From JBMYTN01 sp049604415 (GTDB lineage: Bacteria; Pseudomonadota; Alphaproteobacteria; Rhodospirillales; Rhodospirillaceae), in the NCBI GenBank assembly GCA_049604415.1, contig JBMYTN010000015.1, positions 25,380-89,379 on the forward strand: a DNA stretch of 64,000 nt. The letters are read 5' to 3'. The position numbers and the translations under genes were made by a program. Shown here piece after piece: positions 25,362-33,742 of this stretch (within the stretch, counting starts at the first letter, position 1; every line of letters starts with the position of its first letter). The notes beneath the pieces were generated by a model. It did not search any database, had not been told where the DNA came from, and saw only the letters and a list, made by a program, of their open reading frames with translations.

Positions 25362-26072
25362 ATGGCTCTTTTCCTACTGGCCGCCTTTATTGGTGTGCCC
25401 ATTCTCGAAATCGCCCTGTTCATCCAGGTCGGTGGCTTTCTCGGCCTATTGCCGACCCTAGGAATCGTGATTCTGACCGCCGTGATTGGCACCTTTTTGA
25501 TGCGCCAGCAGGGTTTGGCGACCCTGAACAAAGCCCGTACAACGATGAACTCCGGGGCGATGCCGCTGCGGGAACTGTTTGATGGAGCCTGTTTGCTGGT
25601 TTCCGGTGTCTTGCTGCTGACCCCAGGGTTTTTCACCGATGGTCTTGGCTTTTTGCTGTTGCTACCGCCTTTTCGTGATGTCCTGCGGGAATTTTTGGGC
25701 AAGCGGGTTCAACTCCATGCCACCCAGGGGGGCTTCCAGGCGGGGATGGGGCCTGGAATGGGAGCCGGAATGGGACCAGGAATGGGTGCTGGTCCCGGTC
25801 CTGGGTATGGTCCCTCGGGCGGACCGGGTGCTGGACCAGGGTTTGACCCCTCCGCTGGGCATCCTTTTCACAGCGGTGGTCATCGCGCGGGAGCCTCCCG
25901 GTCCGCTGGCTCAACCATTATTGATGGTGATTTCCGCGAGGTGCCAGAAACCGAGCCCCAGACGGAGCCTCAGACCGAGCCGGATCCCCAAACCACCAGC
26001 CCCACCGAGAAGACCGATCCCACCCCTGCAAGCGACCCCGTGATCCTACCGCCCAGTCAGGGGCCGCGCTAA
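25362..26072 (+). CDS. fxsA: FxsA-family membrane protein with Gly/Met/Pro-rich tail
   Basis: FxsA is a small inner-membrane protein; in E. coli overproduction relieves F-plasmid exclusion of phage T7. The N-terminal 130 residues are typical, MALFLLAAFIGVPILEIALF then GFFTDGLGFLLLLPPFRD, with several membrane segments. The C-terminal 100 residues are unusual: a GPGMGAGMGPGM-type tract followed by TEPQ repeats and an acidic Pro/Thr region. At 236 residues it is longer than the usual 140-180. The start at 25362 has AAGGA upstream. It lies near secB. Confidence 0.85.
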   Translation: MALFLLAAFIGVPILEIALFIQVGGFLGLLPTLGIVILTAVIGTFLMRQQGLATLNKARTTMNSGAMPLRELFDGACLLVSGVLLLTPGFFTDGLGFLLLLPPFRDVLREFLGKRVQLHATQGGFQAGMGPGMGAGMGPGMGAGPGPGYGPSGGPGAGPGFDPSAGHPFHSGGHRAGASRSAGSTIIDGDFREVPETEPQTEPQTEPDPQTTSPTEKTDPTPASDPVILPPSQGPR

Positions 26073-26224
26073 ACGCAAACCCATAGCTTGCCTAGCCTGC
26101 AAAGCGTTCAAGGCTTTTGTTCCCCGGGGGTTCCATGCTACCCCTTATGCCCTGATCTGACTTCATGATCCTGGGCTTTCCCCGCACCAGGCACGTTCTG
26201 AATTAACCTCAAAGAGAGTTCACC

Positions 26225-26707
26225 ATGTCCGAAGAGACTCCCCAGGCTGCACCGCAACCCCAGCAGCCGCCACTGGTTATTAATGGCCAATATATCAAAG
26301 ACTTGTCCTTTGAAGTGCCCGGTGCACCGCAGATTTTTGGGGAGCTCGATGGCCCGCCAGACATCCCGATCAATGTGGAAGTCAGCGCCAAGCCTTTGTC
26401 CGAAAAGGCCTATCAAGTCTCTTTGCACATTCGCGCTGAAAGCCGGGTCAAAGAGAAAATCGCCTTCATCGCCGAGCTGGAATATTGCGCCATTGCCACC
26501 TCGTCTCTGCCGCAAGAGCAGGTGCAGCCGCTGTTGCTGATCGAAGTGCCGCGGATGATGTTCCCCTTTGCCCGCAACATCATCGCCGATGTGACCCGGG
26601 ATAGCGGCTTCCCGCCGCTGATGATTGCCCCGCTGGACTTTGTTGCGCTCTATAAGGCCCGGGCGGAACAGAACGCCGCCGCAGCCGGTACGCCGCCAGC
26701 GTCTTAA
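26225..26707 (+). CDS. secB: SecB export chaperone
   Basis: SecB is a tetrameric chaperone that holds preproteins unfolded and hands them to SecA. The 160-residue product has the family core (QYIKDLSFEVPGAP, then VEVSAKPLSEKAYQVSLHI, and LLIEVPRMMFPFARNIIADVTRDSGFPPLMI). The Pro/Gln-rich N-terminus is typical of alphaproteobacterial forms. It converges with dnaQ, and a hairpin-plus-T terminator overlaps the dnaQ 3' end. Confidence 0.96.
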   Translation: MSEETPQAAPQPQQPPLVINGQYIKDLSFEVPGAPQIFGELDGPPDIPINVEVSAKPLSEKAYQVSLHIRAESRVKEKIAFIAELEYCAIATSSLPQEQVQPLLLIEVPRMMFPFARNIIADVTRDSGFPPLMIAPLDFVALYKARAEQNAAAAGTPPAS

Positions 26708-26769
26708 GGCTTCTTTTGGAGCCCGTTTGTTTCCAGTGGCTCCGGATTTACAGCATGATAATGCGTTGG

Positions 26770-26806
26770 ATCACCGCGTCTTCCACAAGGGCGCGGTGAT
26801 TTTTGT
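26770..26806 (+). terminator. intrinsic terminator after secB
   Basis: ATCACCGCG (26770-26778) pairs with CGCGGTGAT (26792-26800) around a 13-base loop, followed by TTTTTG. It starts at the dnaQ stop codon, so the two convergent genes share these bases. Confidence 0.75.
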
Positions 26807-27505
26807 TTCCAAAAAGGCCTGATGGGCGGCCTGTTCTTCCTCGCTAAGGCTTTGGGCCCGGACCGGGCGCACTGGACGGCTTTGGGCCAGGGCTTCCAGA
26901 GCCTCTTGAGACGGAAAGTCCTCGGTCGGCGCGGCATTGCTCTGGGTGCCCGCCCCGGACCCTCCAGCGTCTTCGGCCAGGACCAGACCCGGCTGGCGTC
27001 CGCCAATCAATTCCAGATAGACCGCTGCCAACAAAGTACAGTCGATGACCGCGCCATGTTTGGTCCGGTCGGACAGATCCACATTAAACCGCCGACAAAG
27101 CGCATCCAAATTCACCGGCGCCCCGGGAAATTTCCGCCGGGCGATGTGCAAAGTGTCAATGGCCCGTTCCATGGCCAGGGTCGGTCTATCAGCCCAAGAC
27201 AGCTCCGCGTTCAGGAACTTCATGTCAAAGGCCGCATTGTGGATCACCAAGGGCGCATCGCCAATGAAGGCCAGGAAGTCATCGACCACGGCCTCGAACA
27301 CCGGTTTGTCGGCGAGAAAATCTGCACTTAGGCCATGAACCCGCTCCGCATCGGCGGGCATGTCCCGTTCCGGGTTGATATAGACCTGATATTCATTGCC
27401 GCTGGGCAGATGGTTGATCAGCTCCACACAGCCGATTTCCACCAAGCGATGGCCTTCAGAAGGCTCAAAACCCGTGGTTTCCGTATCGAGAACGATTTCA
27501 CGCAT
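26771..27505 (-). CDS. dnaQ: DNA polymerase III epsilon subunit
   Basis: DnaQ is the 3'-5' proofreading exonuclease of the replicative polymerase. The 244-residue product has ExoI MREIVLDTETTGFEPSEGHR (DxE), ExoII HNAAFDMKFLNAEL and ExoIII HGAVIDCTLLAAVYLEL, with His and Asp in place. The start at 27505 gives the family N-terminus; 36 further in-frame codons upstream lie in coaE. It is part of the leftward ppsR-maf-aroE-coaE-dnaQ run next to the origin. Confidence 0.96.
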   Translation of the reverse strand: MREIVLDTETTGFEPSEGHRLVEIGCVELINHLPSGNEYQVYINPERDMPADAERVHGLSADFLADKPVFEAVVDDFLAFIGDAPLVIHNAAFDMKFLNAELSWADRPTLAMERAIDTLHIARRKFPGAPVNLDALCRRFNVDLSDRTKHGAVIDCTLLAAVYLELIGGRQPGLVLAEDAGGSGAGTQSNAAPTEDFPSQEALEALAQSRPVRPVRAQSLSEEEQAAHQAFLETKITAPLWKTR

Positions 27506-27507
27506 GG

Positions 27508-28122
27508 CTACCCCCGTTTTCGCCGGCGATGGGGCCTGTTTTGGGCCTGACGCAGGGCTTTTTTCAGCGCCAAACGGGCTGTTCGATGGCCCAACCCGGT
27601 TAAAACCACCCAATCTGCCCGGCGACGCTTTTCGGTATCGGGGGTTTGGCGGGCCAAAATGCCGCGCAGTTTGTCAGTGGTCATGGCCGGTCGGGCCAAC
27701 ACCCGCTGGCGTTGGATCATCGCCGAGGCACTGACCACCACCACCCCATCGCAAATCCGATCCCCCCGGGTCTCGAACAACAGGGGAACGTCGAGGATCA
27801 CCAAACGGGCACGGCGCAGGGCGGCTTGTCGCAGAAACCGCTGTTTTAAAGCCCCAACCAGCGGATGAAGGATGGCTTCCAATTCTTTCAACGCCTTTGG
27901 ATTTTGAAACACTTCTTGGCCCAGTTGCTTGCGATCAATGCGATCCCCGGACAGGCTGGCGGGAAAGCGTTTGCCAACCGGGTCCACCGCCGCACCCCCT
28001 GGGCCCAGCAAGGCATGAATGCCCGCATCGGCATCATGAACCGGATAGCCCATTTGCCGGGCCATTTGGGCGGTGGTAGATTTGCCCATGCCAATGGACC
28101 CGGTCAGCCCCACGACCCGCAT
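27508..28122 (-). CDS. coaE: dephospho-CoA kinase
   Basis: CoaE phosphorylates dephospho-CoA in the last step of CoA synthesis. The 204-residue protein starts with the P-loop MRVVGLTGSIGMGKST, has DADAGIHALL and ILDVPLLFET, and the lid region ARQTPDTEKRRRAD. The C-terminal end is Arg/Lys-rich. Its ATG overlaps the aroE stop by one base, and dnaQ begins two bases after its own stop. Confidence 0.95.
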   Translation of the reverse strand: MRVVGLTGSIGMGKSTTAQMARQMGYPVHDADAGIHALLGPGGAAVDPVGKRFPASLSGDRIDRKQLGQEVFQNPKALKELEAILHPLVGALKQRFLRQAALRRARLVILDVPLLFETRGDRICDGVVVVSASAMIQRQRVLARPAMTTDKLRGILARQTPDTEKRRRADWVVLTGLGHRTARLALKKALRQAQNRPHRRRKRG

Positions 28123-28979
28123 CAGCCAGCCCCGTCCTGGAGAACCGCAGCGCGCAACTCTTCCGTGACCTTAGGATCAACGCCAAACCAGGCTTTAAAG
28201 CCTGGACGGCCTTGGTGGAGCAGCATGCCAAGGCCGTCCACCACCGGATTGCCCCGAGCCCGGGCCGTGGCCAGCAAGGTGGTTTCCAGGGGCACATAAA
28301 CCAGATCGGTCACCACCGCCGTCCGGGGCAGTTTGGCCAAGGATAGGGACAAATCCGGTTGCCCGGTCATGCCCAGGCTGCTGCTGTTGACCAACAGGGC
28401 GCAGTCTTGCATCCGATCCGGGGCATCGGCCCAGCCCATGATCTCGACGGGTGGCAAGGTCATCCGGGCACTGAGATCCTCCACCAGGGCCGCCGCCCGA
28501 TCTCGGGAGCGGTTGACCAACCGGAGCTGGGGACACCCCGCCTCCGCCAACGCCCCGACCACGGCTCGCGCCGCGCCACCGGCCCCCAGGATCATCGCCG
28601 GGCCGGTTTTGGCCGACCAGTTTGGCCGCGCCGCCAACAGGTTTTGCAAGAAGCCATAGCCGTCGGTGTTGTCGGCCAAAATGCCGTTTTCAGTGAACAC
28701 CAAAGTGTTCGCAGCACCCATGGCCTGGGCGCGGGCTGTGGTTTCCGTGGCCAAGGCGAAGGCGGCCTCTTTGTGGGGGATGGTGACATTGAGCCCGGCA
28801 AAGCCAGCAGCCCGTAAGCCGGTAACGGCAGCCGACAGATTGTCCGGAGCCACCGCCAAGGGCACATAGGCCCCATCCAGATCCAAGGCCTGCAGCCAGC
28901 TATTGTGCAATTGCGGTGATCGGCTGTGGGAAATCGGCCAGCCGATTACGCCAGCGAGTTTGGCCTTTCCCGTGATCAC
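28122..28979 (-). CDS. aroE: shikimate dehydrogenase
   Basis: AroE reduces 3-dehydroshikimate with NADPH. The 285-residue product has the substrate motif GWPISHSRSPQLHN, the catalytic Lys in NVTIPHKEAAF, NTDGYGFL, and the NADP loop GAGGAARAVVGAL followed by VNRSRDRA. The start is a GTG that overlaps the maf stop by four bases. Confidence 0.95.
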   Translation of the reverse strand: MITGKAKLAGVIGWPISHSRSPQLHNSWLQALDLDGAYVPLAVAPDNLSAAVTGLRAAGFAGLNVTIPHKEAAFALATETTARAQAMGAANTLVFTENGILADNTDGYGFLQNLLAARPNWSAKTGPAMILGAGGAARAVVGALAEAGCPQLRLVNRSRDRAAALVEDLSARMTLPPVEIMGWADAPDRMQDCALLVNSSSLGMTGQPDLSLSLAKLPRTAVVTDLVYVPLETTLLATARARGNPVVDGLGMLLHQGRPGFKAWFGVDPKVTEELRAAVLQDGAG

Positions 28980-29596
28980 TGCGGCAAAACCTTGTGTAGG
29001 CGTAAAATATCCAGCAAGGGCAATAAGGGCAGCCCTTGGATCGAAAACAAATCGCCTTCAATGGCGGAAAACAGCTGCACGCCGAGACCCTCGATTTGAT
29101 AGCCGCCGACACAGGACAAAATGTCCTCCCCTGCCGCTGCCAGATAACTGTCCAGGGACGCTTCGGACAGTGATCGCATGGTTAGGGCCGGTTGTGCCCC
29201 GGCATGCCAAATCCGCTGACCGCCATGAAACAAAACCGCAGCGGTGGCCAGATGGTGGGTGCTGCCCGAGAGGGTCTTCAAGGTCTGTTTTAAGGCATCC
29301 CGGTCTTCGGCTTTGCCATACCACACCCCACCGCAATGCATGATTTGATCCGAAGCCAACACCAGACGATCCGGGTTGGTTTGGGAAATATGAATCGCTT
29401 TCAACTCAGCCAGAACCGTGGCCGCATCCAAAGCCGTCCGGCCCTCGGCGGCCAGGGATATTCGGGCGGTTTCCTCATCAACCAGCGGCCGGATCACCTC
29501 GAAGGGCACACCGGCGTCCCGAAGCAGGCGGGCGCGGTGAACGCTGCCCGAGGCGAGGATGATGGAGGGCGTTGGGGGAGCCTCAGGGTTGGTCAC
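28976..29596 (-). CDS. maf: Maf-like nucleoside triphosphate pyrophosphatase
   Basis: Maf proteins hydrolyse non-canonical or modified NTPs. The 206-residue product has the opening ILASGSVHRARLL, the LASDQIMHCGG motif with the catalytic Asp, and SYLAAAGEDILSCVGGYQIEGLG. It starts with GTG overlapping the ppsR-family stop (GTGA). The yceF/yhdE subgroup, and so the exact substrate, cannot be told reliably from sequence alone. Confidence 0.9.
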   Translation of the reverse strand: MTNPEAPPTPSIILASGSVHRARLLRDAGVPFEVIRPLVDEETARISLAAEGRTALDAATVLAELKAIHISQTNPDRLVLASDQIMHCGGVWYGKAEDRDALKQTLKTLSGSTHHLATAAVLFHGGQRIWHAGAQPALTMRSLSEASLDSYLAAAGEDILSCVGGYQIEGLGVQLFSAIEGDLFSIQGLPLLPLLDILRLHKVLPQ

Positions 29597-30417
29597 TTGG
29601 TGAATCCCAGCTTTTGCATAATGGTTGCGGCGACCTCTTCGATAGAGCGGCGGGTGACATCAATCACCGGCCATTTCATCTTGCCATAGAGACGGCGGGC
29701 TTGAGCGACCTCCTGGCGGACCAGATCCTCATCCGTATAGGAGGTATTTTGATCTTCCCGCATGATCCGCAAGCGGGATCGCCGAATATCGGACAAGCTT
29801 TTTGGGTCTCGGGTGAGCCCAATCACAAGCGGTTTTTTTAGGGAAAACAATTCATTGGGGGGATCGATCCCGGCCACCAAGGGAATATTGGCCGCCTTAA
29901 TGCCCCGATTGGCCAGATACATGCAGGTCGGTGTCTTTGACGTCCGCGACACCCCGACAATCACCACATCGGCCTGTTCCAAACCGTGGAGCAACTGGCC
30001 ATCATCATGGGCCATGGAAAACTGCATGGCATCGATCCGGGAAAAGTAATCCTCGTCCAATGCATGCTGTTTGCCAGGCAAAGCATGGCCATCGCTTTCA
30101 AAAGTGTCCGACAGCACCCGCATCACCGGATCGAGGATCGGCACTGCGGACAGGCCCAAAGTCCGGCAGGTTTCCTCCAAAATGCCCCGCACCGTCGGAT
30201 CCACCAGGGTGAAAATCACCGTGCCGGGCATGTCCTGAATGCCATCCACCACCCGGCGGATCTGGGCTTCGGTGCGCACCAGCCACCAGCGATGGATCTC
30301 CACATCGATGCCATCATATTGCACCAGGCACGCCCGCATCACCGCACTGACGGTTTCCCCGGTCGCATCAGAGATCAGATGGACATGTTTAGTCTTTTGG
30401 TGCTCGATGTCAGACAT
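29593..30417 (-). CDS. ppsR: PEP synthase regulatory kinase/phosphotransferase (DUF299)
   Basis: This family switches pyruvate,phosphate dikinase or PEP synthase on and off by ADP-dependent phosphorylation and Pi-dependent dephosphorylation of a Thr. The 274-residue protein has HLISDATGETV at its N-terminus, the P-loop-like GVSRTSKTPTCMYLANRG near residues 153-170, and GLTRDPKSLSDIRRSRL. It is the RP001-type gene that borders oriC in Caulobacter and Rickettsia, here on the left of the candidate origin. It should not be confused with the photosynthesis repressor also called PpsR. Confidence 0.92.
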   Translation of the reverse strand: MSDIEHQKTKHVHLISDATGETVSAVMRACLVQYDGIDVEIHRWWLVRTEAQIRRVVDGIQDMPGTVIFTLVDPTVRGILEETCRTLGLSAVPILDPVMRVLSDTFESDGHALPGKQHALDEDYFSRIDAMQFSMAHDDGQLLHGLEQADVVIVGVSRTSKTPTCMYLANRGIKAANIPLVAGIDPPNELFSLKKPLVIGLTRDPKSLSDIRRSRLRIMREDQNTSYTDEDLVRQEVAQARRLYGKMKWPVIDVTRRSIEEVAATIMQKLGFTK

Positions 30418-30449
30418 GGGGACGGATGTCGGCCTGTGTTGGGGATGTC

Positions 30450-30458
30450 TGTGGATAA
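30450..30458 (-). promoter_or_regulatory. consensus DnaA box
   Basis: TGTGGATAA on the plus strand is an exact TTATCCACA on the minus strand, matching the high-affinity DnaA box. Confidence 0.85.
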
Positions 30459-30790
30459 CAACAGCGTTAGGATCGCGCCAATGGCTTTCGTCCCATTGGG
30501 AAGGCGATCATGCCAGATCTTGTACCCATGGGGATAGGCTCCCTGTCGATTGCCCGCTGTCATAAATAAGTCATGCTGCCGACTCCAGCGTTGTTTGGCT
30601 TATCCCCGTTGGGCCTTGGATGAGGATAAGGGCGGAAGTCCTTTCGGGTATTTGCCTTTTGGCTTTTATTGCCTGGTTATCCCACTCTTTGGGAATACCC
30701 TATCTGTGCACTGGGGATAACCCTGGAGCAAAGTCTGAACACTGGGGATCCCCATAATCCACAGGGCCAACAACCTACAAACACCTTTTT

Positions 30791-30813
30791 CCTATATATA
30801 GGATTGATATAAG
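30791..30813. promoter_or_regulatory. AT-rich tract: possible DNA unwinding element or hemE promoter
   Basis: The perfect 12-bp palindrome CCTATATATAGG is followed by ATTGATATAAG. It is the most AT-rich spot in the origin interval and lies about 75 bases before the hemE ATG, so it could serve unwinding, hemE transcription, or both. Confidence 0.5.
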
Positions 30814-30887
30814 GGGGACGGGGTTCCCAAACTTTGTCGCCTTCAGCGCAATCCTTCTTTCGGCATAGCAAACAGAAAAAGAGCATC

Positions 30888-31931
30888 ATGGCCAAACCAG
30901 AAAAGCTGTTTCTCAGAGCCTTAGCGGGCGAGGTCCTTCCCGTCCCACCAATTTGGTTGATGCGGCAAGCGGGCCGCTATTTGCCGGAATACCGGGCGAC
31001 CCGGGCCGAAGCTGGTGATTTCCTCAGCCTCTGTCACAACAGCGATCTGGCCACCGAGGTCACGCTGCAGCCGCTGCGGCGCTATGGCTTTGATGCGGCG
31101 ATCCTGTTTTCCGACATCCTGATTTTACCCCAGCTGATGGGTCAGACAGTGGGTTTTAAGCAGGGGGAAGGACCTGTGCTCGGACCGATCCGAACCATGG
31201 AGGGTTTGGCGGCCTTAAACACTGATCCAGAAGCCATCAAGAACAAGGCTCAGGCGGTGCTGGAGACGGTATCTCGTCTGTCTCGGGAGATCCCCCCGGA
31301 AACGGCCTTGATCGGCTTTGCCGGGGCTCCTTGGACCGTGGCGACCTATATGGTGGAAGGGGGCAGCAGTCGGGATTTTGCCACCTTGAAATCTCTGATG
31401 TTCGAGGGCGGTCCGTTTTTCCCGGCTTTGATGGAGCTGCTGACCGAAGCCACTGGGGATTACCTGATCGCCCAAATTGATGCGGGGGCCGAGGCAATCC
31501 AGCTGTTTGACACCTGGGCCGGGGTGTTGCCGGAACGACAATTCGCCTTATGGGGCATCGCGCCGATCAAACGGATTGTCGAAAAGATCCATCAACAGCG
31601 TCCGGGTATTCCGGTGATTGGGTTCCCAAAAGGCGTCGGCGTTGGCTATGAGCGCTATGTCGCTGAAACCGGGGTCGATGGGGTTAGCCTGGACAGCACC
31701 ATCCCCTTGGCTTGGGCCGCCAAAGCTTTGCAGCCCCATTGCACGGTCCAAGGCAATATGGATCCGTTGTTGCTGGTGGCTGGCGGGGCAGAGATGACCG
31801 CCACGGTCACTGCGATCCTGGAGGGTTTGGGGTCTGGGCCCTTTGTTTTCAATTTGGGCCACGGCATTGTACCACAAACCCCGCCCGACCATGTGAAGGA
31901 GCTGGTGGAGTTCATCCGATCGGCCTTGTGA
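30888..31931 (+). CDS. hemE: uroporphyrinogen decarboxylase
   Basis: HemE removes four carboxyls from uroporphyrinogen III to give coproporphyrinogen III. The 347-residue protein has PIWLMRQAGRYLPEYR at its N-terminus, the catalytic Asp in LFSDILILPQ, GFAGAPWT and QLFDTWAGVL. The ATG at 30888 is the family start; 18 upstream codons belong to the origin interval. hemE directly borders oriC, as in other Alphaproteobacteria, and is followed by hemH and hemJ. Confidence 0.97.
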   Translation: MAKPEKLFLRALAGEVLPVPPIWLMRQAGRYLPEYRATRAEAGDFLSLCHNSDLATEVTLQPLRRYGFDAAILFSDILILPQLMGQTVGFKQGEGPVLGPIRTMEGLAALNTDPEAIKNKAQAVLETVSRLSREIPPETALIGFAGAPWTVATYMVEGGSSRDFATLKSLMFEGGPFFPALMELLTEATGDYLIAQIDAGAEAIQLFDTWAGVLPERQFALWGIAPIKRIVEKIHQQRPGIPVIGFPKGVGVGYERYVAETGVDGVSLDSTIPLAWAAKALQPHCTVQGNMDPLLLVAGGAEMTATVTAILEGLGSGPFVFNLGHGIVPQTPPDHVKELVEFIRSAL

Positions 31932-31984
31932 CCCGAAGGGCAAAGCCGGTCGTATGGAAGGACGAACGGTCTTAAGGGAGTCCC

Positions 31985-33022
31985 ATGGCGGAAAAGCTGG
32001 CAGTGGTGTTGTTCAATCTGGGGGGCCCGGATTCCCCAGAGGCGGTCAAACCGTTTTTGTTCAATCTGTTCAATGATCCAGCGATCATTTCCGTGCCGAC
32101 GCCCTTGCGCTGGATGATTGCCAAACTGATCTCGTCACGGCGTGCGCCCATCGCCCGGGAGATCTATGGCCATATTGGCGGCAAATCGCCTTTGCTCGAG
32201 CAAACCCATGACCAAGCCGCTGCCATTGCCGCTGGCCTGACGGAAAAAGGGTTCGAGGCTCTGGTGGTACCCGCCATGCGCTATTGGCATCCCTTTGCGA
32301 CGGAAGCAGCCCAAGCCGTGGCCGCATTCCAGCCCGATAAAATCGTTGCCCTGCCGCTCTATCCACAATTTTCCACCACGACCTCCGGGTCCTCCCTGAA
32401 ACAATGGCGGGAGGTGTTGGCCAAGACCTCAATAACGGCGCCGTCCCTGGAGGTCGGCTGTTGGCCAGTCCTGGATGGCTGGTGCGAGGCGGTGGCGGGT
32501 TTGATCCGCCAGTCTTTGCCAGAGGCAGAAGAGGATGATCCGCAGCCGCGCTTGCTGTTTTCCGCCCATGGCTTGCCAAAAAAGGTGATCGATGCGGGCG
32601 ATCCGTATCAGCATCAGGTGGAGCGGTCCGTTGCGAAGGTCCTGGAGATCCTGGGGCCGATCCCCGTAGAGCCGGTGGTGTGTTACCAATCAAAAGTTGG
32701 ACCATTGGAATGGATCGGGCCAGCAACCGAAGATGAGATCAAGCGGGCCGGGGCCGATGGCCGCCCGGTGATTGTGGTGCCGATTGCCTTTGTCTCCGAG
32801 CATTCCGAAACCTTGGTTGAGTTGGATATCGAATATCGCGAGCTCGCTGAAGAGGCCAAGGTGCCCTGGTACCGTCGGGTGCCCACGGCGCAAACCCATC
32901 CCCGTTTCATTTCTGCTCTGGTAGAGGTGATTGGCACGCGTTTGGAGCGCTCTGGGGAGTGTATCACCGTGGGGGCGGATCGGGTTTGCCAGAGCTCTCA
33001 CACAAAATGCCCGTGTCGTTAG
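31985..33022 (+). CDS. hemH: ferrochelatase
   Basis: HemH inserts Fe2+ into protoporphyrin IX as the last step of heme b synthesis. The 345-residue protein begins AVVLFNLGGPDSPEAV and has YPQFSTTTSGS, the catalytic-region FSAHGLPKKVIDAGDPYQ, and PIAFVSEHSETLVELDIEY with the second active-site Glu. It lies 53 bp after hemE, and hemJ follows after 13 bp, so the three form a heme operon. Confidence 0.96.
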   Translation: MAEKLAVVLFNLGGPDSPEAVKPFLFNLFNDPAIISVPTPLRWMIAKLISSRRAPIAREIYGHIGGKSPLLEQTHDQAAAIAAGLTEKGFEALVVPAMRYWHPFATEAAQAVAAFQPDKIVALPLYPQFSTTTSGSSLKQWREVLAKTSITAPSLEVGCWPVLDGWCEAVAGLIRQSLPEAEEDDPQPRLLFSAHGLPKKVIDAGDPYQHQVERSVAKVLEILGPIPVEPVVCYQSKVGPLEWIGPATEDEIKRAGADGRPVIVVPIAFVSEHSETLVELDIEYRELAEEAKVPWYRRVPTAQTHPRFISALVEVIGTRLERSGECITVGADRVCQSSHTKCPCR

Positions 33023-33035
33023 GAGTACTAAGGTA

Positions 33036-33470
33036 ATGGATTACGGGACGACCCTGTATTTAACTGTAAAAACAGTGCATATTATTGCTGTTATTACCTG
33101 GATGGCCGGATTATTTTATTTACCGCGCCTTTATGTATACCATGCCATGGAAGAAAAGGGCTCCAAGACCGGGGAAACCTTTAAGATCATGGAGCGCCGA
33201 TTGCTGAAGGCGATCATGAACCCCTCGATGATTGTGGTGTTGGTGACCGGATTTGCCCTGTCTAAGGATTGGGTCAGCGAGGGCTGGTGGCATATGAAGG
33301 TGACTTTGGTGGTCGGCGTGCTGGTTTGTCACATGCTTTATGCAAGATGGCGCAAAACATTTGCTGTGGATGCAAACAGTCGCGGGGATAAATTCTATCG
33401 TGTGGCGAATGAAGTGCCGACAGTGCTCTTGCTCGCCATTGTTCCGCTTGTGGTGTTTAAGCCCTTTTAG
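33036..33470 (+). CDS. hemJ: HemJ-type protoporphyrinogen oxidase
   Basis: HemJ oxidises protoporphyrinogen IX and replaces HemG/HemY in most Alphaproteobacteria. The 144-residue protein has four or so membrane helices and the family motif VKTVHIIAVITWMAGLFYLPRLYVYH with its conserved His residues, then WHMKVTLVV and the NEVPTVLLLAIVPLVVFKP C-terminus. The ATG at 33036 follows AGGAG; a longer frame runs back through hemH. It completes the hemE-hemH-hemJ run. Confidence 0.92.
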   Translation: MDYGTTLYLTVKTVHIIAVITWMAGLFYLPRLYVYHAMEEKGSKTGETFKIMERRLLKAIMNPSMIVVLVTGFALSKDWVSEGWWHMKVTLVVGVLVCHMLYARWRKTFAVDANSRGDKFYRVANEVPTVLLLAIVPLVVFKPF

Positions 33471-33742
33471 GCGTTAAAGGATCAGATTGAAACGCATTGG
33501 CACCGTTTTTTGCGGTCCAAGCAATTGACCTGCTCCTGGCAATAGGGTACTCCTGTTGTTGTTCCCAGACAGTTACTTCTCGTGGGGACACCTTCCAAAG
33601 CACATCTGCAACAGCGAGCCATTGCGGGCCTCAGCGCCCATTTGCAGATCCGTTGCCAAAATACAACTCATCCGGTTGATTCTACCGAGATTTCCCCGTT
33701 GTTTTTGGAACGCTCATTTCCCGGTTTCACCAGAGACTTTCC

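Larger units (their letters stand above)
30418..30887. other. oriC: probable chromosomal replication origin (oriC)
   Basis: This 470-base gene-free interval sits between the DUF299 gene and hemE, the known oriC position in Caulobacter and Rickettsia. It contains DnaA-box-like nonamers, given as forward form. 30450-30458 is TTATCCACA (exact, minus strand). 30529-30537 is CTATCCCCA, 30600-30608 TTATCCCCG, 30621-30629 TTATCCTCA, 30712-30720 TTATCCCCA and 30755-30763 TAATCCACA. An AT-rich CCTATATATAGG palindrome at 30791-30802 could be the unwinding element. No other gap in the window shows such clustering. Replication genes and parAB nearby support it. Confidence 0.88.

Noticed and set aside
30418..30887. 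Plasmid-type iteron origin
   Set aside because: The boxes are DnaA-like and irregularly spaced, no rep gene is present, and the flanking genes are those of chromosomal oriC.
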